This document shows, piece by piece, positions 16,719-24,875 of a stretch of 64,000 nt of DNA. The notes beneath the pieces were generated by a model, which saw only the letters and a list, made by a program, of their open reading frames with translations, ran no database searches and was not told the DNA's origin. Where the stretch lies: NCBI GenBank assembly GCA_963723745.1, contig CAVRRZ010000005.1:248001-312000 (forward strand), given 5' to 3'. How positions within the stretch are numbered: the stretch's first letter is position 1; each line of letters starts with the position of its first letter. The DNA is from CAVRRZ01 sp963723745. Lineage in GTDB: Bacteria > Actinomycetota > Actinomycetes > Mycobacteriales > Geodermatophilaceae. The position numbers and the translations under genes are program-made.

Positions 16719-18025
16719 CATGTCCGGGGCGGGATCGTCGTCGCCGCAGCGGGCTGCCGGGTGAACAGCACGAGGGCGACCGCGGCGGGCACCAGCGGCA
16801 GAGCGGCGAGCATCAGCAGCGCCGGGTGGTCCTCGTGGAGGGCGACGACGGCGTCACCGGCCAGCGGGGCGAGGAGGCCGGCGCAGCCCCAGGCGGTGAA
16901 GACCCGCCCGTACGCACGCGAGAAGGCGTCGGCCGGGACCCGGTCCGCGGTGGCGGCCGACACCAGGGACGACACCGCGCCGTAGGCCAGGCCGGTCCCG
17001 AGGAAGCCCGCCGCCACGACCACGACGTGCACGGGCACGGCCGACCCCCCGATCGAGACCGCGCCCAGCGACACCGCCCCCAACGACACCGCCCCCAACG
17101 ACACCGCCCCCAACGACACCGCCGCCGCCCCCAGCGCGACGGCCAAGGCGCGGGGACGCCCGATCCGGTCGGACCACCAGCCGGCGGCCAGCCGCCCGGC
17201 GAGGTTGCCGGCGGCCAGCGCCGATACCGCCAGTCCCGCGGCCCCGGCGTCCAGCCGTGCCTGCTCGGCCAGCGGCACGGCGTAGGCGAACAGCAGCAGA
17301 GCCGGCGCGGCGCCACCGGCGAAGACCAGCCAGAGCAGGACCACGACGCGCCCCGGCGGCCGCCCGGCCACGGCGCGCCGATCGCCGCCCGGCCCGGCCC
17401 GGTCCGGCGTCGCCAGCAGGGCCGCGGCCAGGAGCAGTACGGCGACGGCGCACGCGAGCACCGCCAGGCACGTCCGCCAGTCGGCAACCGCGAGGACGGC
17501 CGGTGCGATCAGCCCCAGCACCACCGGCCCGGCGGCGTACGCGGCCACGACGACCCCGGTGGCCGTGCCGCGGCGGCGCGGGGACTGCGTGGCGAGCCTG
17601 ATCGCCACCCCGTAGGCCAGCCCGTTCGCGGCACCGAAGAGCAGCGCGACGCCGCACCACAGCGCCAGCGGGCCCCGCGCGGACGCGGCCAGCAGCAGCC
17701 CTCCGCTCCCGGCGACGGCCGCCGCGAGCAGCAGCCGCCGGGGGCCCAGCCATCCGGGTGCCCGACCGGCGGCCAGGAGCACGGCGGCGAAGACTGCGAT
17801 CGCCGAGGCGAAGACGACCCCCGCGAACCCCCTGCCCGCTCCGACCCCGGCGGCCGCCTCCTCGGCCACCAGGCTCCACGCGAACAGGGTGCCCACGGCA
17901 AGATTGGCGACGGCCCCGGCGAGGACGGACCGGACAGCCGCCGCCGCGCGGTCCGTCTGCACGCAGCTCCTCCCCGCCGTCACGCCACAGGTGCCGCCGT
18001 CGGACCCAGGCCCCGGACGCCGCAC
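16718..18025 (-). CDS. MFS transporter with in-frame pentapeptide repeat
   Basis: A 435-residue major facilitator with 12 predicted hydrophobic segments, a cytoplasmic Pro/Gly/Arg-rich loop between the halves (about 210-232), and the loop motif GRLAAGWWSDRIGRPR (A-motif-like) between TM8 and TM9 of the second half. The overall layout resembles the OFA/monocarboxylate-type subfamily. Just after that loop, a 15-bp tandem repeat inserts VSLGA several times (about residues 304-319), lengthening a helix. Translation could also begin at an internal Val or Met nearer the first helix. It is convergent with the csp gene. The substrate is unknown. Confidence 0.8.
   Translation of the reverse strand: MRRPGPGSDGGTCGVTAGRSCVQTDRAAAAVRSVLAGAVANLAVGTLFAWSLVAEEAAAGVGAGRGFAGVVFASAIAVFAAVLLAAGRAPGWLGPRRLLLAAAVAGSGGLLLAASARGPLALWCGVALLFGAANGLAYGVAIRLATQSPRRRGTATGVVVAAYAAGPVVLGLIAPAVLAVADWRTCLAVLACAVAVLLLAAALLATPDRAGPGGDRRAVAGRPPGRVVVLLWLVFAGGAAPALLLFAYAVPLAEQARLDAGAAGLAVSALAAGNLAGRLAAGWWSDRIGRPRALAVALGAAAVSLGAVSLGAVSLGAVSLGAVSIGGSAVPVHVVVVAAGFLGTGLAYGAVSSLVSAATADRVPADAFSRAYGRVFTAWGCAGLLAPLAGDAVVALHEDHPALLMLAALPLVPAAVALVLFTRQPAAATTIPPRT
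17054..17128. repeat. 15-bp tandem repeat in MFS gene
   Basis: The unit CGACACCGCCCCCAA occurs three times in perfect tandem (17069-17083, 17084-17098, 17099-17113), with degenerate copies on both sides. The period is five codons, so copy-number change keeps the frame. It encodes VSLGA repeats on the - strand. Confidence 0.9.
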
Positions 18026-18049
18026 GGGCGTCCGGGACCGTGGCCGGCG

Positions 18050-19873
18050 TCAGGAAGTGTGGTGCACCTCCTGCAGCCGGTACACCGGCGTCGGGATGCC
18101 CTCGTACCGGGCCTTGAGCTGCAGCGCGAGGTACAGGGAGTAGTGCCGGGACTGATGCAGGTTGCCGCCGTGGAACCAGAGCGCCTCCTGCTGGGTGGGC
18201 TTCCACATGTTGCGCTGCTCGCCCTCCCACGGCCCCGGGTCCTTGGTGGTGTCCGATCCGAGGCCCCACACCTTGCCGACCTTGTCCGCGACCTCCTGGC
18301 TGATCAGATCCGCCGCCCAGCCGTTCATCGACCCGTAGCCGGTCGCGTAGACGACGAGGTCGGCGGGCAGCTCCGTGCCGTCCTCCAGGACGACGGCGTC
18401 CTCCGTCAGGTGGTCGACCCTGCCGTGGGCCAGCTTCACCTTGCCGTCGGCAACGAGGTCCGCAGCGCCGACGTCGATGTAGTAGCCCGAGCCGCGGCGC
18501 AGGTACTTCATGAACAGACCGGACCCGTCCTCACCCCAGTCCAGCCAGAAGCCGGCCTTCTCCAGCCGGTCGTAGAAGTCGGCGTCCCGCTCCCTCATCT
18601 GCTCGTACAGCGGGATCTGGAACTCGTGCATGATCCGGTACGGCAGCGAGGCGAAGATCATGTCCGCCTTCTCGGTCGTCACGCCGGCGGCCACGGCCCG
18701 CTCGGAGTAGAGGTCGCCGAGACCGACGTCCATCAGGGTGTCGCTCTTGACGATGTGGGTCGAGGAGCGCTGCACCATCGTCACGTCGGCGTCGTGCTCC
18801 CACAGCGCCCCGCAGATGTCGAACGCGGAGTTGTTGCTGCCGATGACGACGACCTTCTTGCCCGCGTAGGCGTCCGGCCCGGGGTGTGCCGAGGAGTGGT
18901 GCTGGTCGCCGCGGAACACGTCCTGTCCGGGGATGACCGGGACGTTCGGCTTGCCCGACATGCCCGTGGCCAGGACGAGCTGCTTCGGCCGCAGGGTGAG
19001 CGCCTTGCCGTTGCGTTCCAGCTCGACGGTCCACTCGCCCTTCTCGGGCGAGTACGTCGCCTTCGTGGCCACCGTGCTGCCCCAGTACGGGATCTCCATG
19101 ACCTTCACGTACGACTCGAGCCAGTCACCGATCTTGTCCTTGGGCGAGAAGACCGGCCAGTTCTCCGGGAACTTCAGGTAGGGCAAGTGGTCGTACCAGA
19201 CCGGGTCGTGCAGGCAGAGCGACTTGTACCGGCCGCGCCACTGGTCGCCGGGGCGCTCGTGCTTGTCGACGACGAGCGCCGGGACGCCGAGTTGGCGCAG
19301 GCGGGCGCCCAGCGCGATCCCGCCCTGACCGCCACCGATCACCAGCACGTGGGGCTGGACGCTGATGCCGAGCTCGGCCTCCTCCCGCTCCCGGCGCTCC
19401 AGCCAGGTCGTGCGCCCCCTGTTCGCCCCGTGCTCGGCGCCCATCGGCCGCGCCGGGCCGCGCGGCTCCTCGAAGCCCTTCAGCTCGTGGAGCGTCGTGA
19501 GGAACGTCCAGGCCTTGGCCTCGCCGTCCTCGTCGATCAGCCGGACCAGCCCGCGTCCCCGGCCGACGGCGGTCTCGAAGGTGAACCAGGCGGTGGTCAC
19601 ACCGCCGGCCTCGTCGGGCGGCTCCTCGACGGCGAAGGACGTCGGGTCGGCACGATCGAGCGTCTCGGTGAGCAGGTCGGCGACGCCGTCGGGGTTCTCG
19701 ACCGTCGTGATGTTCCAGGTGAAGGAGACCAGGTCGCGCCAGAAGCTGGTGGCGGCGAACATGCCTGCCGCGCGCGCGACGTCGCGGGCGCGCAGCGCCT
19801 CCTCGAAATCGCGGAGCCAGCGTTCGGCTCGCTGCGCGGGCGCCTGCGCCGGCGTCTCCAGGGTCTGCGTCAT
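18050..19873 (-). CDS. Flavin-dependent monooxygenase with N-terminal NTF2/SnoaL-like domain
   Basis: A 607-residue two-domain oxidoreductase. Residues ~15-135 look like an NTF2/SnoaL-type alpha+beta cone (WLRDFEEALRARD, then FWRDLVSFTW). The rest is a class B flavoprotein monooxygenase with FAD motif VIGGGQGGIALG (~176-187), the central HPGPDAYAGKKVVVIGSNNS segment carrying the NADP site, and a C-terminal ATG-type motif (VVYATGYG). It is soluble, with no signal peptide. The ATG at 19873 has GGAGGA nine bases upstream. It is divergent from a GAF-domain activator. Likely chemistry is NADPH-dependent hydroxylation or Baeyer-Villiger oxidation of a small molecule. The fused NTF2 domain is a feature of this subfamily; its role is unclear. 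Confidence 0.82.
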   Translation of the reverse strand: MTQTLETPAQAPAQRAERWLRDFEEALRARDVARAAGMFAATSFWRDLVSFTWNITTVENPDGVADLLTETLDRADPTSFAVEEPPDEAGGVTTAWFTFETAVGRGRGLVRLIDEDGEAKAWTFLTTLHELKGFEEPRGPARPMGAEHGANRGRTTWLERREREEAELGISVQPHVLVIGGGQGGIALGARLRQLGVPALVVDKHERPGDQWRGRYKSLCLHDPVWYDHLPYLKFPENWPVFSPKDKIGDWLESYVKVMEIPYWGSTVATKATYSPEKGEWTVELERNGKALTLRPKQLVLATGMSGKPNVPVIPGQDVFRGDQHHSSAHPGPDAYAGKKVVVIGSNNSAFDICGALWEHDADVTMVQRSSTHIVKSDTLMDVGLGDLYSERAVAAGVTTEKADMIFASLPYRIMHEFQIPLYEQMRERDADFYDRLEKAGFWLDWGEDGSGLFMKYLRRGSGYYIDVGAADLVADGKVKLAHGRVDHLTEDAVVLEDGTELPADLVVYATGYGSMNGWAADLISQEVADKVGKVWGLGSDTTKDPGPWEGEQRNMWKPTQQEALWFHGGNLHQSRHYSLYLALQLKARYEGIPTPVYRLQEVHHTS

Positions 19874-19921
19874 GCGCTGTTCCTCCTGCGTCCACTGATC
19901 GGCCGTTCCACAGAACGGCAT

Positions 19922-19941
19922 GGTGTGATGAGCAGCACACC
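19922..19941. promoter_or_regulatory. Inverted-repeat operator between monooxygenase and GAF regulator
   Basis: GGTGTG-N8-CACACC, a perfect 6-bp inverted repeat, lies 49 bases before the monooxygenase start and 80 before the regulator start. It is a candidate binding site for the divergent GAF-domain protein. Confidence 0.5.
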
Positions 19942-20020
19942 GTCCCGCGGTCGGCTGGGAAAGCGTTGCAGCGTGTTGCATGCCGCCGGACCGCGGTGCC
20001 GGCCGGAGGTGGAGGTGCTC

Positions 20021-21229
20021 GTGACCGGCTACTCGGCGATCTCCCCCGGCACCGACCTGTCCCAGCACGCCCGGGTGCTGGTGCGCGTCCACGACGCGGT
20101 CATCGGCGGCGGCAGTCCCCCCGTGCGGCCCCGGGGCGTCGTGGCCCGCTCCTGGTCACGGGTCCTGGGGCTGGGCCTCGACGCCTCCCGCACCAACGCC
20201 CGGGAGCCGCTGCCGTTTCCCGAGGTCGAACGGCGTCGCCGGACGTCACCGCTGTCGCTGGTCATCGCCGAGCTGCGGCAGGTGCTGGTCAGCGTCGCCG
20301 ACGCGTCCTCGTTCCTCATGGTGGTCACCGACGCCGACGGGGTGATCCTGTGGCGCGAGGGCTCGGCCCGCGTGCGGCTCCGGGCCGACGCGCTCGGCTT
20401 CACCGAGGGCGCCCGCTGGACCGAGGCGACGGTGGGCACCAACGCCATCGGGACGGCGCTGGCCGAGGCCGCACCGGTGCAGCTGTTCTCGGCCGAGCAC
20501 TTCGAGCAGGCGCAGCACCCCTGGTACTGCACCGCGGCGCCGATCCACCACCCGGTCAACGGCGAGGTGCTCGGCGTCGTCGACGTCAGCGGGCCCGCCC
20601 TGACCCTGCACCCGGTCATCGGTGCGCTGGTCGAGACGGCGGTGAAGCTGGCCGAGTCGCAGCTGTGGCGCCATCACGAGCGACGGCTGGAGCGCCTGCG
20701 CCAATCGGCTCGCGGGCTGCTGGCGACGGTTCACGGGCCGCTGCTGCTGGTCGACGACCACGGGTGGGTGGCGCACCAGTCGGGGATCTCCGTCCGTGAC
20801 CGGGTCGAGGTGCCGCGCGCCGACCGGCTGATGGCCGTGCCCGGGCTGGGGCTGTGCACGCCGGAGCGCCTGGCGGAGGGCTGGCTGGTGCGCCCCCGCA
20901 CGGCCCCCGAGGCCCTGGTGGCCGAGCTCGATCTGACCGGCGCTCCGGTTCTCCGGGTGCACTCCGACACCGGCCCGTGGCGGACGCCGCTGACGCGCCG
21001 CCACGCGCAGATCCTGGTCGCGCTGCACGACGCGGGCCGGGCCGGGCTTCCCGTCGGCCGGCTCAGCGCGATCCTGTACGGGGACGCCGAGCACGCCGTG
21101 ACCGTGCGCGCGGAGGTCTCCCGGCTGCGCCGGGTCATCGGCGCCCTGGTGACGACCAATCCCTACCGGCTGGCCGACGGCGTACGGCTGTCGATCGTCG
21201 CGGACGGGGCGGGGCCCGGGTCGGCCTGA
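20021..21229 (+). CDS. GAF-domain transcriptional regulator
   Basis: A 402-residue regulator of the actinobacterial AcoR-like type without an AAA+ domain. An N-terminal helical region (~1-75) is followed by a GAF sensor domain (~85-215: TDADGVILWREG, VGTNAIGTAL, PVNGEVLGVVDVSGP), a linker, and a C-terminal winged helix (~325-395: TRRHAQILVALHDAGRAGLP, then VTVRAEVSRLRRVIG). GTG at 20021 with GGAGGTG just upstream; a very long open frame extends further upstream but is antisense shadow. It is divergent from the flavin monooxygenase, which it probably activates in response to a substrate. Relatives often sit beside oxidoreductase genes of catabolic pathways. Confidence 0.82.
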   Translation: MTGYSAISPGTDLSQHARVLVRVHDAVIGGGSPPVRPRGVVARSWSRVLGLGLDASRTNAREPLPFPEVERRRRTSPLSLVIAELRQVLVSVADASSFLMVVTDADGVILWREGSARVRLRADALGFTEGARWTEATVGTNAIGTALAEAAPVQLFSAEHFEQAQHPWYCTAAPIHHPVNGEVLGVVDVSGPALTLHPVIGALVETAVKLAESQLWRHHERRLERLRQSARGLLATVHGPLLLVDDHGWVAHQSGISVRDRVEVPRADRLMAVPGLGLCTPERLAEGWLVRPRTAPEALVAELDLTGAPVLRVHSDTGPWRTPLTRRHAQILVALHDAGRAGLPVGRLSAILYGDAEHAVTVRAEVSRLRRVIGALVTTNPYRLADGVRLSIVADGAGPGSA

Positions 21230-21282
21230 GCGCGGGAGGGTGCGCTCGCGGCACCACCGTCCGGGGCGATCTCCCGCCCGCG

Positions 21283-22053
21283 TCAGGCCCGCTTGGTCAG
21301 GTCGACCAGGAGGTCCCGCGTCGCGCCGGCGATCCGCGGCTCGACGCCGAGGTCCCGGAGCTGCTCGGCGGCCGCGGCCATCTCGTCGGAGCGCCGGCGG
21401 GCGTGCCGGCGGGTGCCGTCGAGCAGCCGGTCGAGGGTGCGCTCGTCGAAGCCCGCGAGCTCGGCGCGGACGTTCTCGCGCAGCCAGTCGGCGCAGCCGG
21501 CGGCCTCGGCTCCCTCGACGGCCTCGACCACCGCCGCGGCGAGCCCCTTGTAGAAGACGCTGCGCAGCAGCTTGCGCGAGATCGCCGCCCCGGCCGGGCC
21601 GGGCTGGATCGTCACCAGGACCCCGAACTCGGCCAGCATCTCGGCGTAGCGCTGCGCCCCCTCCCCCGCCACGACCATCGGCGTCCGCAGGCCGTTGCCC
21701 GGGACGACGGCCATCAGCGCCACGTCGACGACGGGCACACCGAGGTCGGCGACGTCCGCGGCCAGCTGCGCCTTGACCCCGGGCGACGCGGTGTTCAGGT
21801 CCGCCCACACCGTGCCGGCGCGCAGCCCGGGCCGGGCGTTTGCCAGGGCGACCGGGGCGTCGTGCGCGCTGTTCACGCTGAGCACGAGATCGGCGTCGCG
21901 CACGGCGTCGGCCTCGTCGTCCCGCGGTTGCACGCCGTCCGGCGGCGCGACCGCCGGGTCGTACCCGCGGACGTCGGCACCGGCGGCGACCAGGTCGCGG
22001 GCGATCTCCGAGCCGGCCTCACCGAGGCCGAGGAGGGCGATCCGCACGGTCAC
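21283..22053 (-). CDS. 6-phosphogluconate-dehydrogenase-like NAD(P)-dependent oxidoreductase
   Basis: A 256-residue member of the beta-hydroxyacid/6PGDH superfamily with a DUF1932-type C-terminal domain. The Rossmann motif is LLGLGEAGSEIA (~6-17), followed by an Asp (GYDP) that favours NAD(H). The segment LNTASPG resembles the substrate-binding signature, and Lys in ISRKLLRS is a candidate catalytic residue. The GTG at 22053 overlaps the stop of the dioxygenase upstream by four bases, so it works in the same pathway, perhaps oxidising a hydroxyacid from ring cleavage. No usual DLxxxxG pathway partner (hydratase or aldolase) is nearby. Confidence 0.82.
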   Translation of the reverse strand: MTVRIALLGLGEAGSEIARDLVAAGADVRGYDPAVAPPDGVQPRDDEADAVRDADLVLSVNSAHDAPVALANARPGLRAGTVWADLNTASPGVKAQLAADVADLGVPVVDVALMAVVPGNGLRTPMVVAGEGAQRYAEMLAEFGVLVTIQPGPAGAAISRKLLRSVFYKGLAAAVVEAVEGAEAAGCADWLRENVRAELAGFDERTLDRLLDGTRRHARRRSDEMAAAAEQLRDLGVEPRIAGATRDLLVDLTKRA

Positions 22054-23039
22054 GGCCGAGACACCGGGGATGACACCGGGGAGGGCGCCGGGGAGGACAC
22101 CGGCGGGGTGCCGTGGGTGTGGAAGGACTCGATGGTCTTCAGCCCCCACGCCTGCCCCTTGGCCCGCTCGGCCTCGGTCCAGTCCACCGGCTGCCAGTCC
22201 GGGGCGAGCACCAGCCGTGCTCCGGCGTTGCACAGCTCGATCCGGTTGCCCCCGGGTTCCCAGACGTAGAGGAAGAACGTCTGCTGGATGGCGTGCTTGT
22301 GCGGGCCGGTCTCGAGGTGGACGCCCTGCTCGAGCGCCAGGTCCGCCGCCCGGAGGATGCCGTCGCGGGTGTCGACGGCGAAGGCGATGTGGTGCAGCCG
22401 CCCCGGAGTACCGGTGCGGTCGCGGGTGTACACGGCGTCGTAGCCCTTGTTCGTGAACGTGGTCCAGGAGCCGGCGATGGAGCCGTCGTCGAGCACGATC
22501 TGCTCGGTGACCATCGCGCCCAGGTCGTCGCGGAGGTGGTCGCGGTTGCGCTCGACGTCGACCCCGAGCCAGTTGATGTGGTCCAGCCGCCGCACGCCGA
22601 CCCCGTGCGAGGGCGTCGCCTGGGCCTGGTTCTTCAGCGAGGGCCGCAGCCCGTCGGGGGCGCGGTACCACTGGGACTCGTAGTAGAGGCCGAACTCGTG
22701 CCCGTCGGGGTCGCCGTAGACGTACGTCGGGCCGTAGCCCGGGTCGCCGTCCTGCCAGCCGCCGCCCAGGCCGGCCGCCTCGATCGCCGCGACGCGCCGC
22801 TGCAGCGCCTCCGGGCTGCTCGCGCGGAAGTTGGTGCGCCCCACGCCGGAGGTCGAGTGCGCGGTGAGCTTGAGGGTGACGTTCTCGTAGTCGTCGAACG
22901 CGCGGAGGAAGACCGAGTCGCCGGTCGAGCCGGTCTCGGTCAGGCCGAGGTAGTCGACGAAGAAGCGGAGGCTCTCGTCGGGGACCGCGGTCCGCAGCTC
23001 GACGTGTCCGAGATGCGCGACGTCGTGGAGTGGCGGCAC
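22050..23039 (-). CDS. Extradiol ring-cleavage dioxygenase (catechol 2,3-dioxygenase type)
   Basis: A 329-residue two-domain vicinal-oxygen-chelate dioxygenase. It splits a catechol next to the hydroxyls using Fe(II) or Mn(II). Both glyoxalase modules are visible (~5-125 and ~155-290). The C-terminal module has the ligand segments RRLDHINWLG (first His), RLHHIAFAVDT (second His) and NRIELCNAG (Glu). The start is the GTG at 23039 with AGGGAGG upstream. The C-terminus ends in a repetitive Pro/Ser/Val tail encoded by a GACACCGGGG-type repeat that overlaps the next gene. It forms an operon with the 6PGDH-like gene. The exact catechol substrate is not predictable. Confidence 0.87.
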   Translation of the reverse strand: MPPLHDVAHLGHVELRTAVPDESLRFFVDYLGLTETGSTGDSVFLRAFDDYENVTLKLTAHSTSGVGRTNFRASSPEALQRRVAAIEAAGLGGGWQDGDPGYGPTYVYGDPDGHEFGLYYESQWYRAPDGLRPSLKNQAQATPSHGVGVRRLDHINWLGVDVERNRDHLRDDLGAMVTEQIVLDDGSIAGSWTTFTNKGYDAVYTRDRTGTPGRLHHIAFAVDTRDGILRAADLALEQGVHLETGPHKHAIQQTFFLYVWEPGGNRIELCNAGARLVLAPDWQPVDWTEAERAKGQAWGLKTIESFHTHGTPPVSSPAPSPVSSPVSRP

Positions 23040-23237
23040 CGGGCCTCCCTGGTCATGGGGTGTGTCTTCCGGCGCCCAACTTGCCACGCCCTCGCCCCGC
23101 GACCGGCACCACCCCGACCCGGGCCACACCCACCCGCACCGCCCCGACGGCACCGAGATCCCATCGGCCCGCACCGCTGCTGCTGTAGCGGCCGGGAGAC
23201 CGTCCGCGCGGGAGGGACGCCGCGCGTCCAGGGTTGA

Positions 23238-24278
23238 TCAGGGTTCGACGGTGACCTTGATCGCCTCGCCTCGGGCGACGATGTCGAACGCCTCGAGCGT
23301 CCGCTCCAAGGGCAACCGTGCGGTGATCAGATCCTTGACCGGGACCTCGCCGCTGGCGATGTACTGCAGCGCCCGCTTGTTGTGCGAGGGCGCCGAGCCG
23401 TTCGCGCCCATGATCATCAGCTCGCGATAGTGCACCAGGTTGGAGTCGCACGCGATGATCGGGTTGGTCTTGGGCAGCCCGCCGAAGAACGAGATGCGCC
23501 CCCGCCGCGCCGCCATGCGAATCGCCTGCTCCTGCGCGACGTTGGCTGCGGTCGCGGTGATCACCACATCGGCGCCCCGGCCGTCGGTGAGTTCCTTCAC
23601 CCGCTCCACCACGTCGACCTCACTGCCGTTGATCGCCTCGTCGGGGCGCACCGCATCGGCTGACATCTTCAGCCGCTCGGCGTTCACGTCGATGAGGAAG
23701 ACCCGGCTGGCACCGTTGGCGCGAGCCAGACGGATGTGGATGCACCCGATGGGTCCGGCGCCGAAGACGACGACGGTGTCGCCGTCCCCCACCCCGATGA
23801 GCTCCTGCGCATTGATCGCGCACGCGAACGGTTCGGCCACCGACGCCTCGTCGTAGCCGATGTTGTCGGGGATGCGGTTGAGCCCGTCGACCTTGAGCAC
23901 CTGCCGGGGCACGATCAGGTACTCGGCGAAGCCGCCGTCGTACTGGTAACCGACCGAGGTCTGGTTGGCGCAGACCGCCATCCAGCCGCGGCGGCACTCG
24001 TAGCACTCGCCGCACGGCACGGCCGCGATCACCTGGGCCCGGTCCCCCACGCTCCAGCCGTCGACGTCGGCTCCGACCTCCACCACCTCCCCGGCGATCT
24101 CGTGCCCCAGGGTGCGCGGCGGGCTGAGGTTCTGGTGACCGTTGTGGAGGATCTTCACGTCGGTTCCGCAGGTGGAACAGTTGCGGACCCGCAGCTTGAC
24201 CTCGTCCGGCCCGCACTGCGGTTCAGGGACGTCCTCGATGCGAACGTCCTCTGGTGCGTAGAAGCGGACAGCCTTCAT
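23238..24278 (-). CDS. Zinc-dependent polyol (phosphate) dehydrogenase
   Basis: A 346-residue medium-chain dehydrogenase. Catalytic-zinc ligands are Cys in CSTCGTDV (~34-41) and the GHE of TLGHEIAGE (~57-65). The structural-zinc loop is only partly present (CGECYECRRGWMAVC, ~89-103, four Cys). The Rossmann motif is VFGAGPIGCIHI (~171-182). The context is decisive: it ends an operon with a mannitol-type PTS EIICB and EIIA. The likely substrate is therefore a polyol phosphate delivered by that PTS. MDR-type D-arabitol-phosphate dehydrogenase is a precedent; the long-chain MtlD expected for mannitol-1-phosphate is absent here. Oxidation would yield a ketose phosphate for glycolysis or the pentose pathway. 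Confidence 0.83.
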   Translation of the reverse strand: MKAVRFYAPEDVRIEDVPEPQCGPDEVKLRVRNCSTCGTDVKILHNGHQNLSPPRTLGHEIAGEVVEVGADVDGWSVGDRAQVIAAVPCGECYECRRGWMAVCANQTSVGYQYDGGFAEYLIVPRQVLKVDGLNRIPDNIGYDEASVAEPFACAINAQELIGVGDGDTVVVFGAGPIGCIHIRLARANGASRVFLIDVNAERLKMSADAVRPDEAINGSEVDVVERVKELTDGRGADVVITATAANVAQEQAIRMAARRGRISFFGGLPKTNPIIACDSNLVHYRELMIMGANGSAPSHNKRALQYIASGEVPVKDLITARLPLERTLEAFDIVARGEAIKVTVEP

Positions 24279-24373
24279 GAGCTCGGGTTCTCCTCTCCTG
24301 ATGACGTTCTGGAACGGCCACCGTTCAGGGTCCCGCGCCGAGCGTGCGAGGCGTGGGGGGAACGGTGGTCCTT

Positions 24374-24808
24374 CTACTCGTTGACCGCCTGCAGCAACGA
24401 GTACAACTCCTCGGCGGACCGTGCGGCGAGCAGCTTGTCGACCTCGCTGCTGTCGGAGAACACGATCGCGATCTTCCCGAGGATCTCGAGGTGGCCGTTC
24501 TCCACCCCGGCGATGCCGACGGCGAAGCGCACGTCGTTGCCGTCCCAGTCGATCGGCTGGTCGTAGCGCACCACGGAGATCGCCGAGCGCCGGATCGAGT
24601 CCTTGGCCTCGTTCGTACCGTGCGGGATGGCCAGGTAGTTACCCATGTAGGTCGACACCGACCGCTCGCGTTCGAACATGGCGTCCACGTACGCGGCGGA
24701 GACCGCACCCGCGTCGACCAGGATCTGCCCGGCCTCCCGGATCGCATCGTTCTTGCTCCGGGCCTCGCCCGGCAGTTTCACCTGCGTCGGGCTCATGACC
24801 TCGCTCAT
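24374..24808 (-). CDS. mtlF: PTS mannitol-type EIIA component
   Basis: A 144-residue EIIA of the fructose/mannitol family. It receives phosphate from HPr on the His of AIPHGTNEA (about residue 79) and passes it to the EIIB Cys. The conserved N-terminal KNDAIREAG and the GVENGHLEILGKIA region are present. ATG at 24808. It lies 67 bases downstream of the EIICB gene on the same strand and 95 bases before the dehydrogenase, forming one operon. Cytoplasmic. Confidence 0.88.
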   Translation of the reverse strand: MSEVMSPTQVKLPGEARSKNDAIREAGQILVDAGAVSAAYVDAMFERERSVSTYMGNYLAIPHGTNEAKDSIRRSAISVVRYDQPIDWDGNDVRFAVGIAGVENGHLEILGKIAIVFSDSSEVDKLLAARSAEELYSLLQAVNE

Positions 24809-24875
24809 GGAGTTCCCCCCGGGGGGCTCAGGTGGCCGGCCGGCAGCCGACGGATGCCGGCCGGCCGCGTCGGGA

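Noticed and set aside
16826..20020. Very long open frame on the + strand running into the GAF regulator
   Set aside because: It is antisense to the MFS and monooxygenase genes and has low-complexity Arg/Gly/Pro/Ala sequence; the regulator proper starts at the GTG at 20021.
22050..22130. GACACCGGGG-type repeat at the dioxygenase 3' end as a mobile or CRISPR-like element
   Set aside because: The copies are imperfect, coding and few; better explained as a low-complexity Pro/Ser tail.
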